Of a DNA stretch of 64,000 bases, positions 11,301-22,128 are shown piece after piece. Source of the DNA: Amphiduros pacificus (taxonomy: Eukaryota > Annelida > Polychaeta > Phyllodocida > Hesionidae); NCBI GenBank assembly GCA_949316495.1, contig OX439012.1, positions 21,548,666 to 21,612,665 of the forward strand, given 5' to 3'. The translations under genes were made by a program, and so were the position numbers. How positions within the stretch are numbered: position 1 is the first letter of the stretch; every line of letters begins with the position of its first letter. The notes beneath the pieces are model-generated. The model was not told the origin of the DNA and did no database searches. It was given only the letters and a program-made list of their open reading frames with translations.

Positions 11301-13294
11301 TTATAAACTTTTGTTGATCATTTCTTACAACATGAAATAAATTTTCAAAGGTATGTTTGAGCCTGACCACATGCATTATGAGGCAGACCGTACAACAGAC
11401 AAGGAGGTGTGGGGAGAACCTTCATTAGCTGAGATGACAGAGAAAGCTATACAAATCTTGGCCCGCAATTTAAATGGATTTTATCTCATGGTAGAAGGTA
11501 TCTCATCATTAATATCAAGAAAGTTTTTTTTCAATAAAACATATCCTACTGTACACCCAGTACATGCATCTGATCTCTTATATCATTCCTGACTAAATGT
11601 GGGAACTGAACACAATATAAATTGAAGCCAAGCATAGACCATTTTATTGTTTTAATAGTCAATGACTTGTTTATCCACATTATATCACTATTAAGTCAGA
11701 TGACAATTTACATTTTTTAACTGACCCTTAATACATTTCAGCTTCCCGAATCGACCACGCTCACCATGAATCCCTGACCTTCAAGGCAATGAATGACACT
11801 GTGGCCCTCTCTGATGCTGTTAAGAAGGCTGTTGAGCTGACCAACTCTGATGACACACTGATCATTGTCACTGCTGATCACTCTCATTCTTTCTCTTATA
11901 ATGGATATCAAACCATCGACAACAATGTGTTAGGCATGTACAGTAATAGGCTTTCAGTAATAAAACCAAATGTCTAATTGTCTTTAAATTTGTAACTTTT
12001 GGTAAATATATGTCAGATATGAACATTAATCATAATTACATTTATACATTTATATAACCTGTGTCATGATAAACTGGTTAAATACATAAAACAGCCAAAA
12101 TAGTGTATTTGTGTTGTATTTCAAGCTATATTAAACAGCAATCCTTTTGGAAAAGTAAGGATGTTCAATTAATCTTGTTCAGCAAATTGGCAACAGGTTT
12201 AGCTGATGAGGGTAAGGCAGAGGATGGGACCTTCATCCTCAGGCGTGACACAGAAGATGGCAAACCATACATGGCACTTAGTTACACCAATGGACCAGGC
12301 TTTGCAAATCACAGATTGAATGAGACAACTGGAGAAGAGATGCCAAGACGAGATCTCACAGAGGATCAGGCAATTATAGGTCAGTGGGTTACAATGATTA
12401 TCCAAACCATATATGTCAAGTGTTTAGCATTAATTTGTGACTGATCATCAACAGAGAAATTGGGAGGCTTTTATTATATTTCTATGTTATACCTAAAACC
12501 TTACATTAAATCTCTTGATGAGTTAGTGATTATTTCATTTTGTACATTTTAGTGCCAATTTTGACTGCATGATTGGTTCCAAGACATAACAAATTATGCT
12601 GGTAATCATGACAGATTTAACCATTGCAATGTGATAGTAGGCTGCATGAATTATATTGTTGAAGACATCAACCCATTCAAACTAAATTACAAAATGTAGA
12701 AGATTCAATATTACTCTATGCTCACATATTATTAATTTCACGAATAAAATTCACTATTGTAGGAATCAGTCCAGACTATCTGTATGATACTGGCATTTGG
12801 AAAGACAGTGAAACCCATGCTGGAGAAGGTAAAAATATTTTTGGAAGTGTTCAAAACTATGTATGTATATAATTATTTTACTGTGGAACTTAGTTGATAT
12901 TAGAAATGGTCTGAATTATGTTTGGAGTAAAATGATAGAATCCCAGTTGCCATTTGGTAATGATTACATATAAATCTCATGTCCAACTGGGACAAAGATT
13001 TACCTAAATACAATATAAAAACACACAATTCAAATTGTTGCAGATATTCCTGTCTATGCCATTGGTCCGATGTCTCATATATTTCAAGGTGTGCATGAGC
13101 AAAACTTTATTGCACATGCCATGATGTATGCAGCATGTATTGGACCCAATCAGGATCATTGTAACAAACCAAGGCAGTACCCTGGATGCCCAGACTCAAC
13201 CTCTGCTGTAACAAGCAATCTTATTGGCTCCGAGAATTGGATTATTGTTATACTTTCATGTTTAAGTGTCATGTATCTTTGCAGAGGGAAATGA
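6610..13294 (+). CDS. Alkaline phosphatase, GPI-anchored, tissue-nonspecific/intestinal type (5' exon missing)
   Basis: Zinc/magnesium metalloenzyme that hydrolyses phosphate monoesters at the outer cell surface. Exons: 6610-6887, 7173-7353, 7849-8039, 8424-8537, 10807-10918, 11351-11497, 11742-11933, 12197-12379, 12763-12828, 13044-13294, about 570 residues. All key family motifs are visible: IIFIGDGMG (metal Asp), GDSAATGTA (catalytic Ser), [13 protein letters not shown] (Mg ligands), [23 protein letters not shown] and ETHAGED (Zn ligands). The C-terminus is a hydrophobic stretch ([14 protein letters not shown]) after a small-residue region, as expected for GPI attachment. An N-terminal signal peptide is not in the first visible exon, so an upstream exon is missing. 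The junction after 11933 needs either a GC-AG intron, giving VLGLADEGK, or a GT donor at 11943, giving VLGMYSLADEGK. The fourth visible intron carries a LINE remnant. Identification is firm; which vertebrate paralogue it resembles most is not decided. Confidence 0.95.
8108..8230. repeat. Dispersed repeat family R1, copy 3
   Basis: It contains 'TTTAGGCTATATCAGATA' and 'CTCAATGCCCTACTCTTTTC', matching 3086-3200 with substitutions. It lies inside the third visible alkaline phosphatase intron. Confidence 0.5.
8255..8322. repeat. (GT)n microsatellite
   Basis: A run of GT dinucleotides of about 50 bp, followed by interrupted TGTGTATGTGTGCATGCGTG, within an alkaline phosphatase intron. Confidence 0.9.
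8836..8878. promoter_or_regulatory. Paired CRE-like palindromes in a small inverted repeat
   Basis: Two copies of TGACGTCAT lie about 30 bp apart in an intron (ATGACGTCATATGAGCA and TGCTTATGACGTCATG). Together they form an imperfect hairpin. TGACGTCA is the consensus CREB/ATF site. It may be regulatory, or simply the inner part of a small repeat; function is not shown. Confidence 0.35.
9360..10490 (+). mobile_element. Degenerate, internally deleted I/Jockey-type LINE
   Basis: It starts with an ORF1-like piece ([12 protein letters not shown] near 9442, then [13 protein letters not shown], then [20 protein letters not shown] and [15 protein letters not shown] near 9640-9755). This resembles the N-terminal half of the Gag-like ORF1 of molluscan non-LTR elements. 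It jumps directly to the end of ORF2: [17 protein letters not shown] and [20 protein letters not shown] near 10065-10200, the usual C-terminal tail after the RNase H/CCHC region. A 3' UTR follows, ending near 'GATGTGCC...ATTCATTGATTTATTC'. Endonuclease and reverse transcriptase are missing. Several frame shifts and stops interrupt it, so it is an old dead copy inside an alkaline phosphatase intron. Confidence 0.7.
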
Positions 13295-13359
13295 TTAATT
13301 GTGACATAGTCATTGAGCAAATAGCAACAATTTGAGTAGTTATCACAACGCTGCTTTTT

Positions 13360-13365
13360 AATAAA
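13360..13365 (+). terminator. Polyadenylation signal AATAAA of the alkaline phosphatase gene
   Basis: A canonical AATAAA lies 66 bases after the stop codon, which implies a short 3' UTR. Confidence 0.6.
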
Positions 13366-13601
13366 TGACACTTTTCAATGTGAATTTGGTCAATTTTTTT
13401 ACTGGCACAAATAATCATATTGTTATGGACAGATATTTGAAAAGCCTGATAACATTAGTCTCCTCTTTGTTAATAATATAAATATTCAGAATGATCTGTC
13501 CTTTACCCTAAGACACTGATATCCTGTCATACTGTCAATAGAGTATTTCCACACATGAAATGTTTTCTAATATGAAGAATGCTTATTTTTGAGCAATTGG
13601 T

Positions 13602-15539
13602 CCCATCGGTCTGACGTCACGTGTGGCCACTGCGCATGCTCAGAAGACAGCGTGGCTATTGAGTGGAAAGAAACTTGTGAACGTGTGTTAACCATTGTAT
13701 ACTATTAATGTGAAATCTTCAAAACTATAAATAATATCTTTTTATATAGTTCACAATTACGGCAGTCATTTTCGGGGCCAAAGCATAGTACAATCTACAA
13801 AATACATATTTAACTGTCTTCCTCTTGTTCTCACGATTTTAGACATATTTAAACCATATCTGTAAGTGTGTTATTGGCAGAGATATAAATGTGAACCAGG
13901 ATGAAATATCAATAAAAATTACATAAATCATATATAATTGTCTTCTTGTTCTCACGATTTCAGAAATACTAATTCGTTTTCTATGACTGTCATATTCACC
14001 AATGTATTAATATACAATTTAAAAAAAAAATAAAATGGTTATTTCTTTCTTTCTCACAATTCCAGAACTGTTCAAATAATTTGGATAAGTATATCATTTG
14101 TTGAGTGATTAATGAAATATGTTATATCATTCATAATTACGGCAGTCATTTTCTGAAAAATATTAATCACATGTGAAAAATATCTTACTCATGTGAAAAA
14201 TATCTTACTTTTGTGAAAAATATCTTACTTTTGTGAAAAATATCTTACTTATCTGACAATAACAGATTTTTTTTGCTGAATATTATTGTCAAATGGGAAG
14301 ACATCAAAGACTGTGTGGGCTGAGCTGTGGAAACAATGACAGAATAACCTTTAATCACAGATTTGGCCTTACATCACATGGGTTTTGAAGGTGGCTTTAG
14401 GGGTGGCTTCAACAGGTTCTATCTTAGGGGTGGCTTCAACATTTTCAGCCCGTTTGCAATCTGTCTTAGGTTTGGTTTCTGGAATTATCCAAACATGCAA
14501 GGTATCTTGGGGGTGGCTTCACCACTGAACACAAAAGGCATTTCTTGCCTTTTGATCTTAACCATGGTACAAATAAAAAATAAATCATTAAAAAGTTTTA
14601 TTGATAAGGTAAAATATTTTAAAGATGTTTGATGAGCATGGAACAAACTCTCGTTTCAGCATTTTTTTTTGACCTGCAACAAACGAAAAAACAATGTAAA
14701 AGAAGAGTCTATATATCAAATGAATAGTCTACACATCAAAAGAATAGTCTATATAGATTTCACATTAATATCTTGGCTAATATTACACTTACAGAATGAT
14801 TTAAACATGTCTGAAATCGTGAGAACAAGAGGAAGACAGTTATATATGTATTTTGCAGATTTTACTTCGTTTTGGCCCTGAAAATGATTGCCGTAATTGT
14901 GAACATTAGGATTAGAAGTCAATAGTTTTAAATATTTCATATTAATATCTCGGCTCATATTATAGGTACAGAAATGAATGATTTATACATGTATGAAATT
15001 GTGAGAACAAGAGAAAGACAGTCTTTAAAATGACTGCCGTAATATCAATTATAGTTTTATATCAATTATAGTTTTGAAGATCTCACTTTAATATCTCAGC
15101 TTATAATACACTCACATAAATGATTTATATATGTTTGAAATCGTTAGAATAAGAGGAAGACAGTTATATATGTATTTTGCAATTGACAAAGTTGGGCAAA
15201 TACATATTTGAAGAGAGATTTTACTATTAAATGATTTAGATCTTTTGAACTTGTTCCATTTATTTTGGTGGGATTTCATATCTTTTCTTTACAAATTGTT
15301 AAGGCATGGAATATTGCAAAAAAATCCCCTATAATATGCTTGAGGCGAGATGCACAATTTTTGGTATTTTACAAATATAATTTAGAATAATGTGCGATGC
15401 TTAATGGTCATGTTTATGACAGATTTGCTCAACTCCATAGCTTGGCAGCTTGTGCTCCACTTGTGTGGTTTCCACTCACTGCCGGTGGCTCCGCCAAGTG
15501 GTAGGCATAATGAGCGATATTAGGTGAGTTACCGATGGG
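13602..15539. mobile_element. Foldback-type element with long, internally repeated inverted arms
   Basis: The ends are CCCATCGGT (13602-13610) and its complement ACCGATGGG (15531-15539). Long inverted arms follow. Left-arm pieces 'CACAATTACGGCAGTCATTT' (about 13750) and 'CTCTTGTTCTCACGATTT' (13821) are matched in reverse by 'AAATCGTGAGAACAAGAG' (about 14815) and 'AAATGATTGCCGTAATTGTG' (about 14882). Each arm holds about three diverged copies of the same module (near 13823, 13944 and 14046; near 14811, 14992 and 15136). The centre contains four tandem copies of GTGAAAAATATCTTACT (14172-14250) and a GGTGGCTTCAAC repeat. No transposase is present, so it would be non-autonomous. The 1.9 kb between alkaline phosphatase and the SINE fragments is explained by this element. 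Confidence 0.75.
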
Positions 15540-16160
15540 GAGAATAATGAAATTATCGTTGAACATACATGTAGACTACAGAGTTCTAAACTGCTGTACA
15601 AAATGATGCTGTTCATGCTCACACTGGGGATTTTTCATATCTTAATGTTGTTTAATTTTAACATTTATCAAGTTTTTGGTGCAACAAATAGATTTCTGTT
15701 CTTTTTCTTAAATCTTTTTCTTTCCAAAATCTCAAAGGTCACGGAACGAAATTTTTAGCAACAGCTACGATAAACGTTTTATTTTATTGGCGAGGGCAGA
15801 TAATTAGTATTGAATGAAAACTGCAGCACAGCCCCATAAAAACACTCTTATTAAAGGCATGTTTTTTTTCCTAATGGTTAAATAACAATATTCATTAATT
15901 TTTTTTCTGACATTTTTCTGACATTTAAAAGTTTTTTTCAGTGTTTCAATTTGGCTGCCACACTTATATATGATATTGCTCCAAAGACAATAGCTTTCAA
16001 TGCATTCATAACTTTTTCATCCTCCATGTCTGTTTCTTTCTGCAGTGTGACACTTCCAATGTTAGGTATGTTTTCTTGACATGCCAGGTTTAAATGCATC
16101 ATTTCCCGGTCCAAACTAAATACCAAGCCTCTTTTCTTTGTTATAATTTCATTGTCTTTG
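15540..16160. other. Gene-free spacer
   Basis: AT-rich sequence. A 62-codon minus-strand open frame at 15938-16126 has no recognisable domain and no splice or promoter support, so it is not called a gene. Confidence 0.4.
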
Positions 16161-16162
16161 CA

Positions 16163-16290
16163 AATATGTGTGGATTGTCATGCCAAGGACCTGCGAAATG
16201 ACAAGTCACTATCTGCTATATCGTGTATGTCTCGTCATGACTGAGATAATATTGAATTTGATGTTAAACCCTGAATAATCTAACTAACAT
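16163..16290 (+). mobile_element. SINE family S, 3' tail fragment
   Basis: 'TGTCATGCCAAGGACCTGCG', a 'GTCTCGTCATGACTGA' segment and a 'GATGTTAAACCC' end match the tail of the copies at 31.1 and 41.9 kb. Confidence 0.6.
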
Positions 16291-16317
16291 TTCTTGATAT
16301 TCCAGCAATTTCCACTC

Positions 16318-16445
16318 TTAAATTGTAACGTGAATGCAATCTTGGCATGGCCAGGAATCAAACCCCCACCCTCCGTAATTTGCAAGAATCAATACCCTGT
16401 GACAAGCAACTCACAATCTTTATAGACTGCCAAGGTCCCGCAGTT
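16318..16445 (-). mobile_element. SINE head fragment, minus orientation
   Basis: The minus strand carries a B-box-like GGTTTGATTCCTGGCCATGC in the same context as the other family S copies. Its 3' flank 'TTTCTTGATATTCCAGCA' also recurs near 42245. It is a truncated copy. Confidence 0.45.
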
Positions 16446-17002
16446 ATGCCCCATTCAAGTCCTAATTAAAAACCAAAAGTAAACCCTGGCAATGAGTCAA
16501 CTTGTCACGAATCCAACAAACTTAGGTAATACCTTTAATGGAAATTGTTCTAATTGTATACTTCAGAATATATAAACATTTTACACAAGGAAAATTAAAA
16601 TATAGCTGTCTCAGTCTATTCAGATATTAAATCACAGGCCATGACCACAGAGGTTTTGCCATTTCAATGCTTTGCATGTATGAATCTGCAGTGGACATTG
16701 GAAAGCTAGAATAAAACTTTATACCTGACAAGGGATCTCATCACTGTCATTTACATATCTTCCTATTTTCCTCTCAATGAATGTGAATAAAAATATTTTT
16801 GCACAATTTTCCATTGGTTTTGATAATGAAAGTCTTAATATAAAATGTTATCAATATTTTACAATTGTTTTCTGCTTTAACCATGTGGACTATTGAGTTT
16901 GAAATGAACTACATTCTGGGATTAGCTAAGGTATTCCTTTCTGGAGTTGATACCTAGAACATTTTTTGCCTAAAAATTGGGAAGGATGGTGATGTTGGAT
17001 CA
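16446..17002. other. Gene-free spacer
   Basis: I see no gene or repeat structure here. Confidence 0.4.
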
Positions 17003-17005
17003 TTA

Positions 17006-17425
17006 GGGGCGATCCATTTGATTTTTGTGGGGTGGGGTGGGAGATTTTGGAAAAAAAATTTATTCACCCACCCCATCCCAGAAAAAAAAATTATTCATTC
17101 ACCCTACCAAAGAAAAAAATTTTATTCATCCACCCTACCAAAGAAAAATTTTTTATTCATCCACCTCCTTCCAGTTTTTGATAATATTTTTTAAATAATT
17201 TAGATGGTTTATATTTTGTAGTTTTGTCCTGCCCCGCCCAGTAATTAATGACGGATTGTTAACAAGAAAAAAAATTTATTCACCCACCCCACACCAGAAA
17301 AAAAATTTATTCACCCACCCCACACCAGAAAAAAAAATTATTCATCCACCCTACCAAATAAAAAAAATTTATTCATCCAGTACTGCTGTCCCACCCCACC
17401 CCACAAAAATCAAATGGATCGCCCC
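17006..17425. mobile_element. 420-bp MITE with TTA target duplication (PIF/Harbinger-like)
   Basis: Terminal inverted repeats of about 34 bp begin GGGGCGATCCATTTGATTTT and end in its reverse complement at 17425. Both sides are flanked by TTA (17003-17005 and 17426-17428), the target size and sequence typical of PIF/Harbinger elements. The interior is a set of imperfect 25-30-bp repeats of 'AAATTTATTCACCCACCC' in both halves. It has no coding capacity. Confidence 0.8.
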
Positions 17426-18015
17426 TTACTTTTTGTCTGGCTTAAAAGGAAAAAGAGAATTTCAGAAAACACTTTTCTTTCGAAGATGAAGTTCACCAAG
17501 TGTTTTGGGAACTTGACACATTGTGACAAATGTCACACCTGTTACTGTAATAATCTATGGTTTCAACAATAATAGTATACATCGCAAAAACAGATTCCTT
17601 GATGATATTTACATTGGATTTTACGTCGAAATTCCTGTGGGATCCTTTGCGAATTCAAGATAGAGTGGGTTCTTTATCAATTGCTACTATGTTTAAGCCA
17701 TGGCCTGCGTAATAGATTTTGGCTTTAAATACTTAAAAAGACTGAAGATTTTCACCCAAAGACAGAAATTCTCGTCTCAAGACGAAGCCTCAGCACCCAG
17801 GCTGGTTGATATCTGACCTCTGTGCTGCAGTCATAACAGCACATATATGGGAATGTCTGTCCAGATTATCATCAGCTTCATTGTGCATCGTTTCCTTGGA
17901 AGGGGACACACTGTGTAAGGCTGCTGCTTTCATAATGCCTTCACAGAACATACAACACTCAATACCAGCAGCAGCTAAGTCAAAGGTTATTTATAGCAAA
18001 GATAGCAATTTAGAA

Positions 18016-18535
18016 TATAGAATTGTGTATGTGAGAAGGTCGGGAATCTGATCACTGCCCTACTTAGTCAACAGTTGCCCAGCAATCCAAAAGATCAAAT
18101 TATGCCCCCTGATGTTACATAAGCTTATGTAACCTGCAACCAAGGATAAATCCCCCCCCCCCCACAATGTTCCTGATATTGTGTGACCTTATAACTTTAC
18201 TTCATACTGCTGTGTATGTGATAAGGTTGGGATCTGAGCACTGCCCTAATGAGTCACAGTTGCAGAGCAACTCAAGAGATCATAGAAACATGCCTGCTGA
18301 TGTTACACAAACTTATGTAACCAGCAACCAAGGATCAATCCCTCCACAATGTTCCTGATATTGTGTGACCTTATAACTTTACTTCATACTGCTGTGTATG
18401 TGATAAGGTTGGGATCTGAGCACTGCCCTAATGAGTCACAGTTGCAGAGCAACTCAAGAGATCATAGAAACATGCCTGCTGATGTTACACAAACTTATGT
18501 AACCAGCAACCAAGGATCAATCCCCCCAATGTACT
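18016..18535. repeat. 182-bp tandem repeat, about 2.8 copies
   Basis: Two nearly identical 182-bp units start at about 18169 and 18351 (TTCCTGATATTGTGTGACCT). A more diverged partial unit precedes them from about 18016. The open frames spanning the units are a by-product of the duplication. Confidence 0.9.
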
Positions 18536-18549
18536 TGAAATTATATTAT

Positions 18550-18692
18550 ACAAATATGGACCTGGGTGGAGTGCAATATGACTTTTTATGGACCTTCGGA
18601 AAGTTATATTGCACGAGGCGAAGCCGAGTGCAATATAACTTTCCGAAGGTCCATAAAAAGTCATATTGCACGACACCCAGGTACATATTTGT
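18550..18692. mobile_element. Near-perfect hairpin element
   Basis: The arms 18571-18614 and 18628-18671 are exact reverse complements over 44 bp (GTGCAATATGACTTTTTATG ... ), around a 13-base loop GAGGCGAAGCCGA. Outer arms (ACAAATATGGACCTGGGTG and its imperfect complement) extend the stem to about 64 bp. Such perfect symmetry suggests a young foldback MITE or ongoing conversion between the arms. Confidence 0.85.
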
Positions 18693-18990
18693 TTTATTCT
18701 ATGATCACTGTGTTAGTTACTGCCATTGTTGGTTTAATTCTAAAAGTGAGAACTGAAAAGGACGAGTTTGTCTGTATGGTGACGTCATTATAGGGATTCC
18801 CCAACATTTCCCGCCATGAAAGGGACGAGTTTGTCTGTATGGTGACGTCATGGAATTCCCCATCAGTGCAGTGGAAAGTATATTGACGTGCAATATAATG
18901 CATCTGGTCAATACAACAATTTAGAGAAGCTCACGTGACCAGGAATTGACCAATCACAGCACAGAATACACAGTGATCATAGAATAAAAC
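18691..18990. mobile_element. Inverted-repeat element with internal CRE-bearing direct repeats
   Basis: End arms GTTTTATTCTATGATCACTG (18691) and its complement ending at 18990 enclose about 250 bp. Inside, a 29-base block beginning GGACGAGTTTGTCTGTATGG and ending in TGACGTCAT occurs twice, 63 bp apart (about 18759 and 18822). It abuts the preceding hairpin, so the two may be parts of one composite element. Confidence 0.6.
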
Positions 18991-19749
18991 CTTATATAAC
19001 ATGCAGGGGACAAAGGAAAAGAGGTAGCATATTCATATTCACTCACACGCACACATACATGCATGCAGACACCAGGGCAGAGAGTACCTCAAATATGTGA
19101 GAAGAAAAAATGGAAAGTTGTTTTTGAAGATGACTTTAAGCATATACTTCAACACTAATGACAGGGCCACCATTTAATACTGAGGGACGCTTCATTGGTC
19201 ATACAAAGATGACATCAAAAATCACACAAAAATATATTGAAAAAGCAAGTATTGAATATAATAAGATGCTTCGATTGGTGGTTATAAAGAAATATTCTGC
19301 AATTGGGATTTTCAGTTGTCTCCCCCCCCCCCACCAATAAAATAACACTTTCCTCAAGTTCCTTTTGGTGATTTAAAATTCAATATGGATGCCAATAAAC
19401 ACAGGAATTTCGTTAATTTAATTTACAGCTGGGATAGAATATTCATTCTTTATTCATAATCTTTACATAAATTATTAAACTAGCAAATTCTTATATTAGT
19501 ATGTACACATATGATCAGATATACTCATTTATGAAACAATATAGTAAATGTCACACTCACTTTCACAACATACAGAATTATGATGTTATCTCTCTCCTCC
19601 TCAATACACCAATATAAGACAATATCTAAATATACATCCATCTGAGGCCAGAAGAAAAAAATATTGTTTTTCACAAATTTTGGGGGAAAATTATTCTTAT
19701 AGAAGGCATTTCTTTAATACACAAACTCAAATGAATTTTCAATTGAAAC

Positions 19750-20090
19750 AATTCTCATTGCTTGAGTTTTAACATATGATCCACTAGGTGTCCTTGTGTT
19801 TTGTGCAGTGGATGGTGAGAAAGGTTTGTAGATATGACTACCATTCTGTATGATATTTTGGCAACAAGTGCACATACACAAAAATATAATAATCAGATTT
19901 GATTAAAATAATAATCAGATCTTGAGGACAACAGAAAGACATTAATGGGTGAATTAAGCTGATTGAAATCAAATTACATTTTAATTAACATTTTTAAATA
20001 CTAAGCCAAGCTTCAATGTCTACAAGTCCGGCCATACACCTCAGATTTTACCACCAGGTGGCAGCATGGTCCACTCCAGCAATGAGAATT
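19750..20090 (-). mobile_element. TIR element family T, copy 1
   Basis: 341 bp with ends AATTCTCATTGCTTGAGT and CAATGAGAATT. In reverse orientation it matches copies 2 (53468-53822) and 3 (61519-61881), including an internal 'CATGCTGCCACCTGGTG' near one end and 'GGATCCACTAGGTGTC'-like sequence near the other. No coding sequence; a non-autonomous DNA element. Confidence 0.65.
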
Positions 20091-20289
20091 ATACATGTAC
20101 ATTGTCAGTCACAGCTACACAGATTCTTTTCTGTTCTTACCCCAAATAGTTGGCAGGGATTGAATTAAGAAATTCAGAAATTGTCATAAGCTTTTAAATC
20201 ACGAGTTTCACAACATAACATTAATCATAAAAATATACTCTATCCAAATGACTCATTCAAATAATCTGACTACAAGAGTCACAGACTTT

Positions 20290-22128
20290 TCACCTCTTCT
20301 TGTATACACAGGGTGCCAGTTCAATCTCCGGCAGTTTACCACTGAGCATGGTGGGGGGAATTCCCTTTTTATTGAATTCAAACCAAACAAACATTTTGTT
20401 TTTTTCATCCTTACTACGCAGATCAAAGCCAAGTTTGGCCATCTTTCTAACAAAAGATCCAATTTTCTCAAAACGACTCTTAACTTCCGCTACGAGTAAG
20501 ATTCCTCCTGGCCGCAAAACTCTGTTGGCCTCACACAGGAATTCTACAATGTTCGTCCCCATCAAAGCTAAGCAAAAAACTGCAATATCTACAACAGCAC
20601 TGGAGAGAGGTACTGAAGCCATATCGCAGGCTGTGACACTCTCATTCACTGCCACCAAGTCAAAAGAATGCACTTTATTTCTCACTGATTTCGCAATTTT
20701 GGCATCTCCGCAGCCAAAGTCGGCCACCACCTGATTGGCTGGTCTGGCTTTGATGAAATCTATCATGCGCTCCACTGGGTTCTGGGGCCACTTCGCCACC
20801 TGTGCCTGAAACCCCTGGTGGTAAACATTGAAACTATCTGGGTCAGCCTTCATCATGCAGAACGAGTCTTCCCCCGTTGTTGTGTACATCTGTTCGTTCA
20901 GATAACGGAATCTTGCAGCATTTAACTTTTCCCTCATCCTCTCTCTTAGAGTGGGAACAGGTTGAGCTGGTTTCTTCAACTTTTCTGCTTCTATTTTTGG
21001 TTCCGGATTTGATGGTTTTGAATCTGGCGACTTCGACCCAAGAATCTCTTTGAGTTTTCCAACATTGAAAGGGGATTTGACAGGACTGACACTTTTGCTC
21101 AGTTTGGCATCACCAAATTGTTTTAATTTCCCTTTCCCACTGTTAACATGCTGATCGGCATCACTGGAAAGCTTTTTGACTTTCTTTTTCTTGATAGATT
21201 GCATGTCATGTCCATTCTTTGGTGCCTTTTCCACGATCACTTCTTCTGTCAAGTTGTCTGACAAAGTGCCATCATTCTGCTTATTTTTCATTTTATTCTT
21301 CTTTTTCTTTCCTTTTTGCTCGAGAACTATTTCTTTTTCATCCTTTAAACTTGGTTTCTTTATACCATCTCCAAGTTTCTCTTTTATTTTCTCTCCATTT
21401 TCTTCTAGTTTCTCTTGTATTTTCTGTCCACTTTGTGTTTTCTTTCGCTCAACATTTTCATATAACTTCTCCTTTTCATCTTGTTTAGCTTGGATCAAAT
21501 TTACATACTTATTTTTACACTTCTTCTTTTTCTTCTTCTTCTTGGTTTTCTCACCTTCGTTGGCATTCTTTGATTCAAAATCTGAACTTTGACCTTTCTC
21601 TTTCTTCCTCTTCTTGGCTTCTGTTTCCAAGAAAGAGTCAATCATGCTCATATTTTGTAAACCTCCTTTTCCTACGACTCTTTCTACCCTCAGTACATTC
21701 TTCCCCATTTCTGAACTTTCATAATCTTTGTCAAATGCACCATTTTCTTCACTGGTCCCAGACTCATTTAATTTCCTCTTCTTTGCTTTCCTTTTCTTGG
21801 CTTTGTTTCCTTTTCCATCACTTGCTTCACCTCCACTACTTGGATCCTTTTTCATTTTTTTCTTTCTTAACTCCTTTTCTCCATCTGATTTTCTTTTCTT
21901 TGATTCAACTATTTCTCCTCTTTCTTCTCCCTGTTTCTTCTTGGACCTTTTCTCACAATTTATCAAAACTGACCCTTTAAGATCAATTCCTTGGTCAGAC
22001 TTAACTTTCTTCTTTTTCTGCTTTGCTTTCTTCACATTATTGGCTTCCGGCATGGGAGCAAATAGTTTTTTGCTGAGATCATCTGTAGTCGCTGGGGCAT
22101 CCCAGCTTACTGCATCAAACAATGCCAT
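20290..22128 (-). CDS. RRP8: Ribosomal RNA-processing protein 8 (nucleomethylin), SAM-dependent methyltransferase
   Basis: Nucleolar enzyme of the family that makes N1-methyladenosine in 25S/28S rRNA; in mammals it is also part of a silencing complex on rDNA. The 612-residue protein is uninterrupted. Residues 1-390 are highly charged, lysine-rich low-complexity sequence with many KKKKKK-type nuclear/nucleolar signals. Residues about 395-600 are the methyltransferase: a FRYLNEQMYTT entry, FNVYHQGFQAQVAKWPQNPV, the SAM-binding VVADFGCGDAKIA (around residue 470), ACDMASVPL, DIAVFCLALMGTN and the RPGG turn. The catalytic domain looks complete and under constraint. It has no introns, unlike the vertebrate gene; this could be intron loss or an old retrocopy that took over. 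NAA38 lies 324 bp upstream on the same strand. The start ATG at 22128 opens the conserved-looking MALFDAVSWDAP. Confidence 0.95.
   Translation of the reverse strand: MALFDAVSWDAPATTDDLSKKLFAPMPEANNVKKAKQKKKKVKSDQGIDLKGSVLINCEKRSKKKQGEERGEIVESKKRKSDGEKELRKKKMKKDPSSGGEASDGKGNKAKKRKAKKRKLNESGTSEENGAFDKDYESSEMGKNVLRVERVVGKGGLQNMSMIDSFLETEAKKRKKEKGQSSDFESKNANEGEKTKKKKKKKKCKNKYVNLIQAKQDEKEKLYENVERKKTQSGQKIQEKLEENGEKIKEKLGDGIKKPSLKDEKEIVLEQKGKKKKNKMKNKQNDGTLSDNLTEEVIVEKAPKNGHDMQSIKKKKVKKLSSDADQHVNSGKGKLKQFGDAKLSKSVSPVKSPFNVGKLKEILGSKSPDSKPSNPEPKIEAEKLKKPAQPVPTLRERMREKLNAARFRYLNEQMYTTTGEDSFCMMKADPDSFNVYHQGFQAQVAKWPQNPVERMIDFIKARPANQVVADFGCGDAKIAKSVRNKVHSFDLVAVNESVTACDMASVPLSSAVVDIAVFCLALMGTNIVEFLCEANRVLRPGGILLVAEVKSRFEKIGSFVRKMAKLGFDLRSKDEKNKMFVWFEFNKKGIPPTMLSGKLPEIELAPCVYKKR

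Noticed and set aside
18167-18793. Open frames up to 135 codons
   Set aside because: They repeat with the 182-bp tandem unit and continue into the hairpin; no protein family resemblance.
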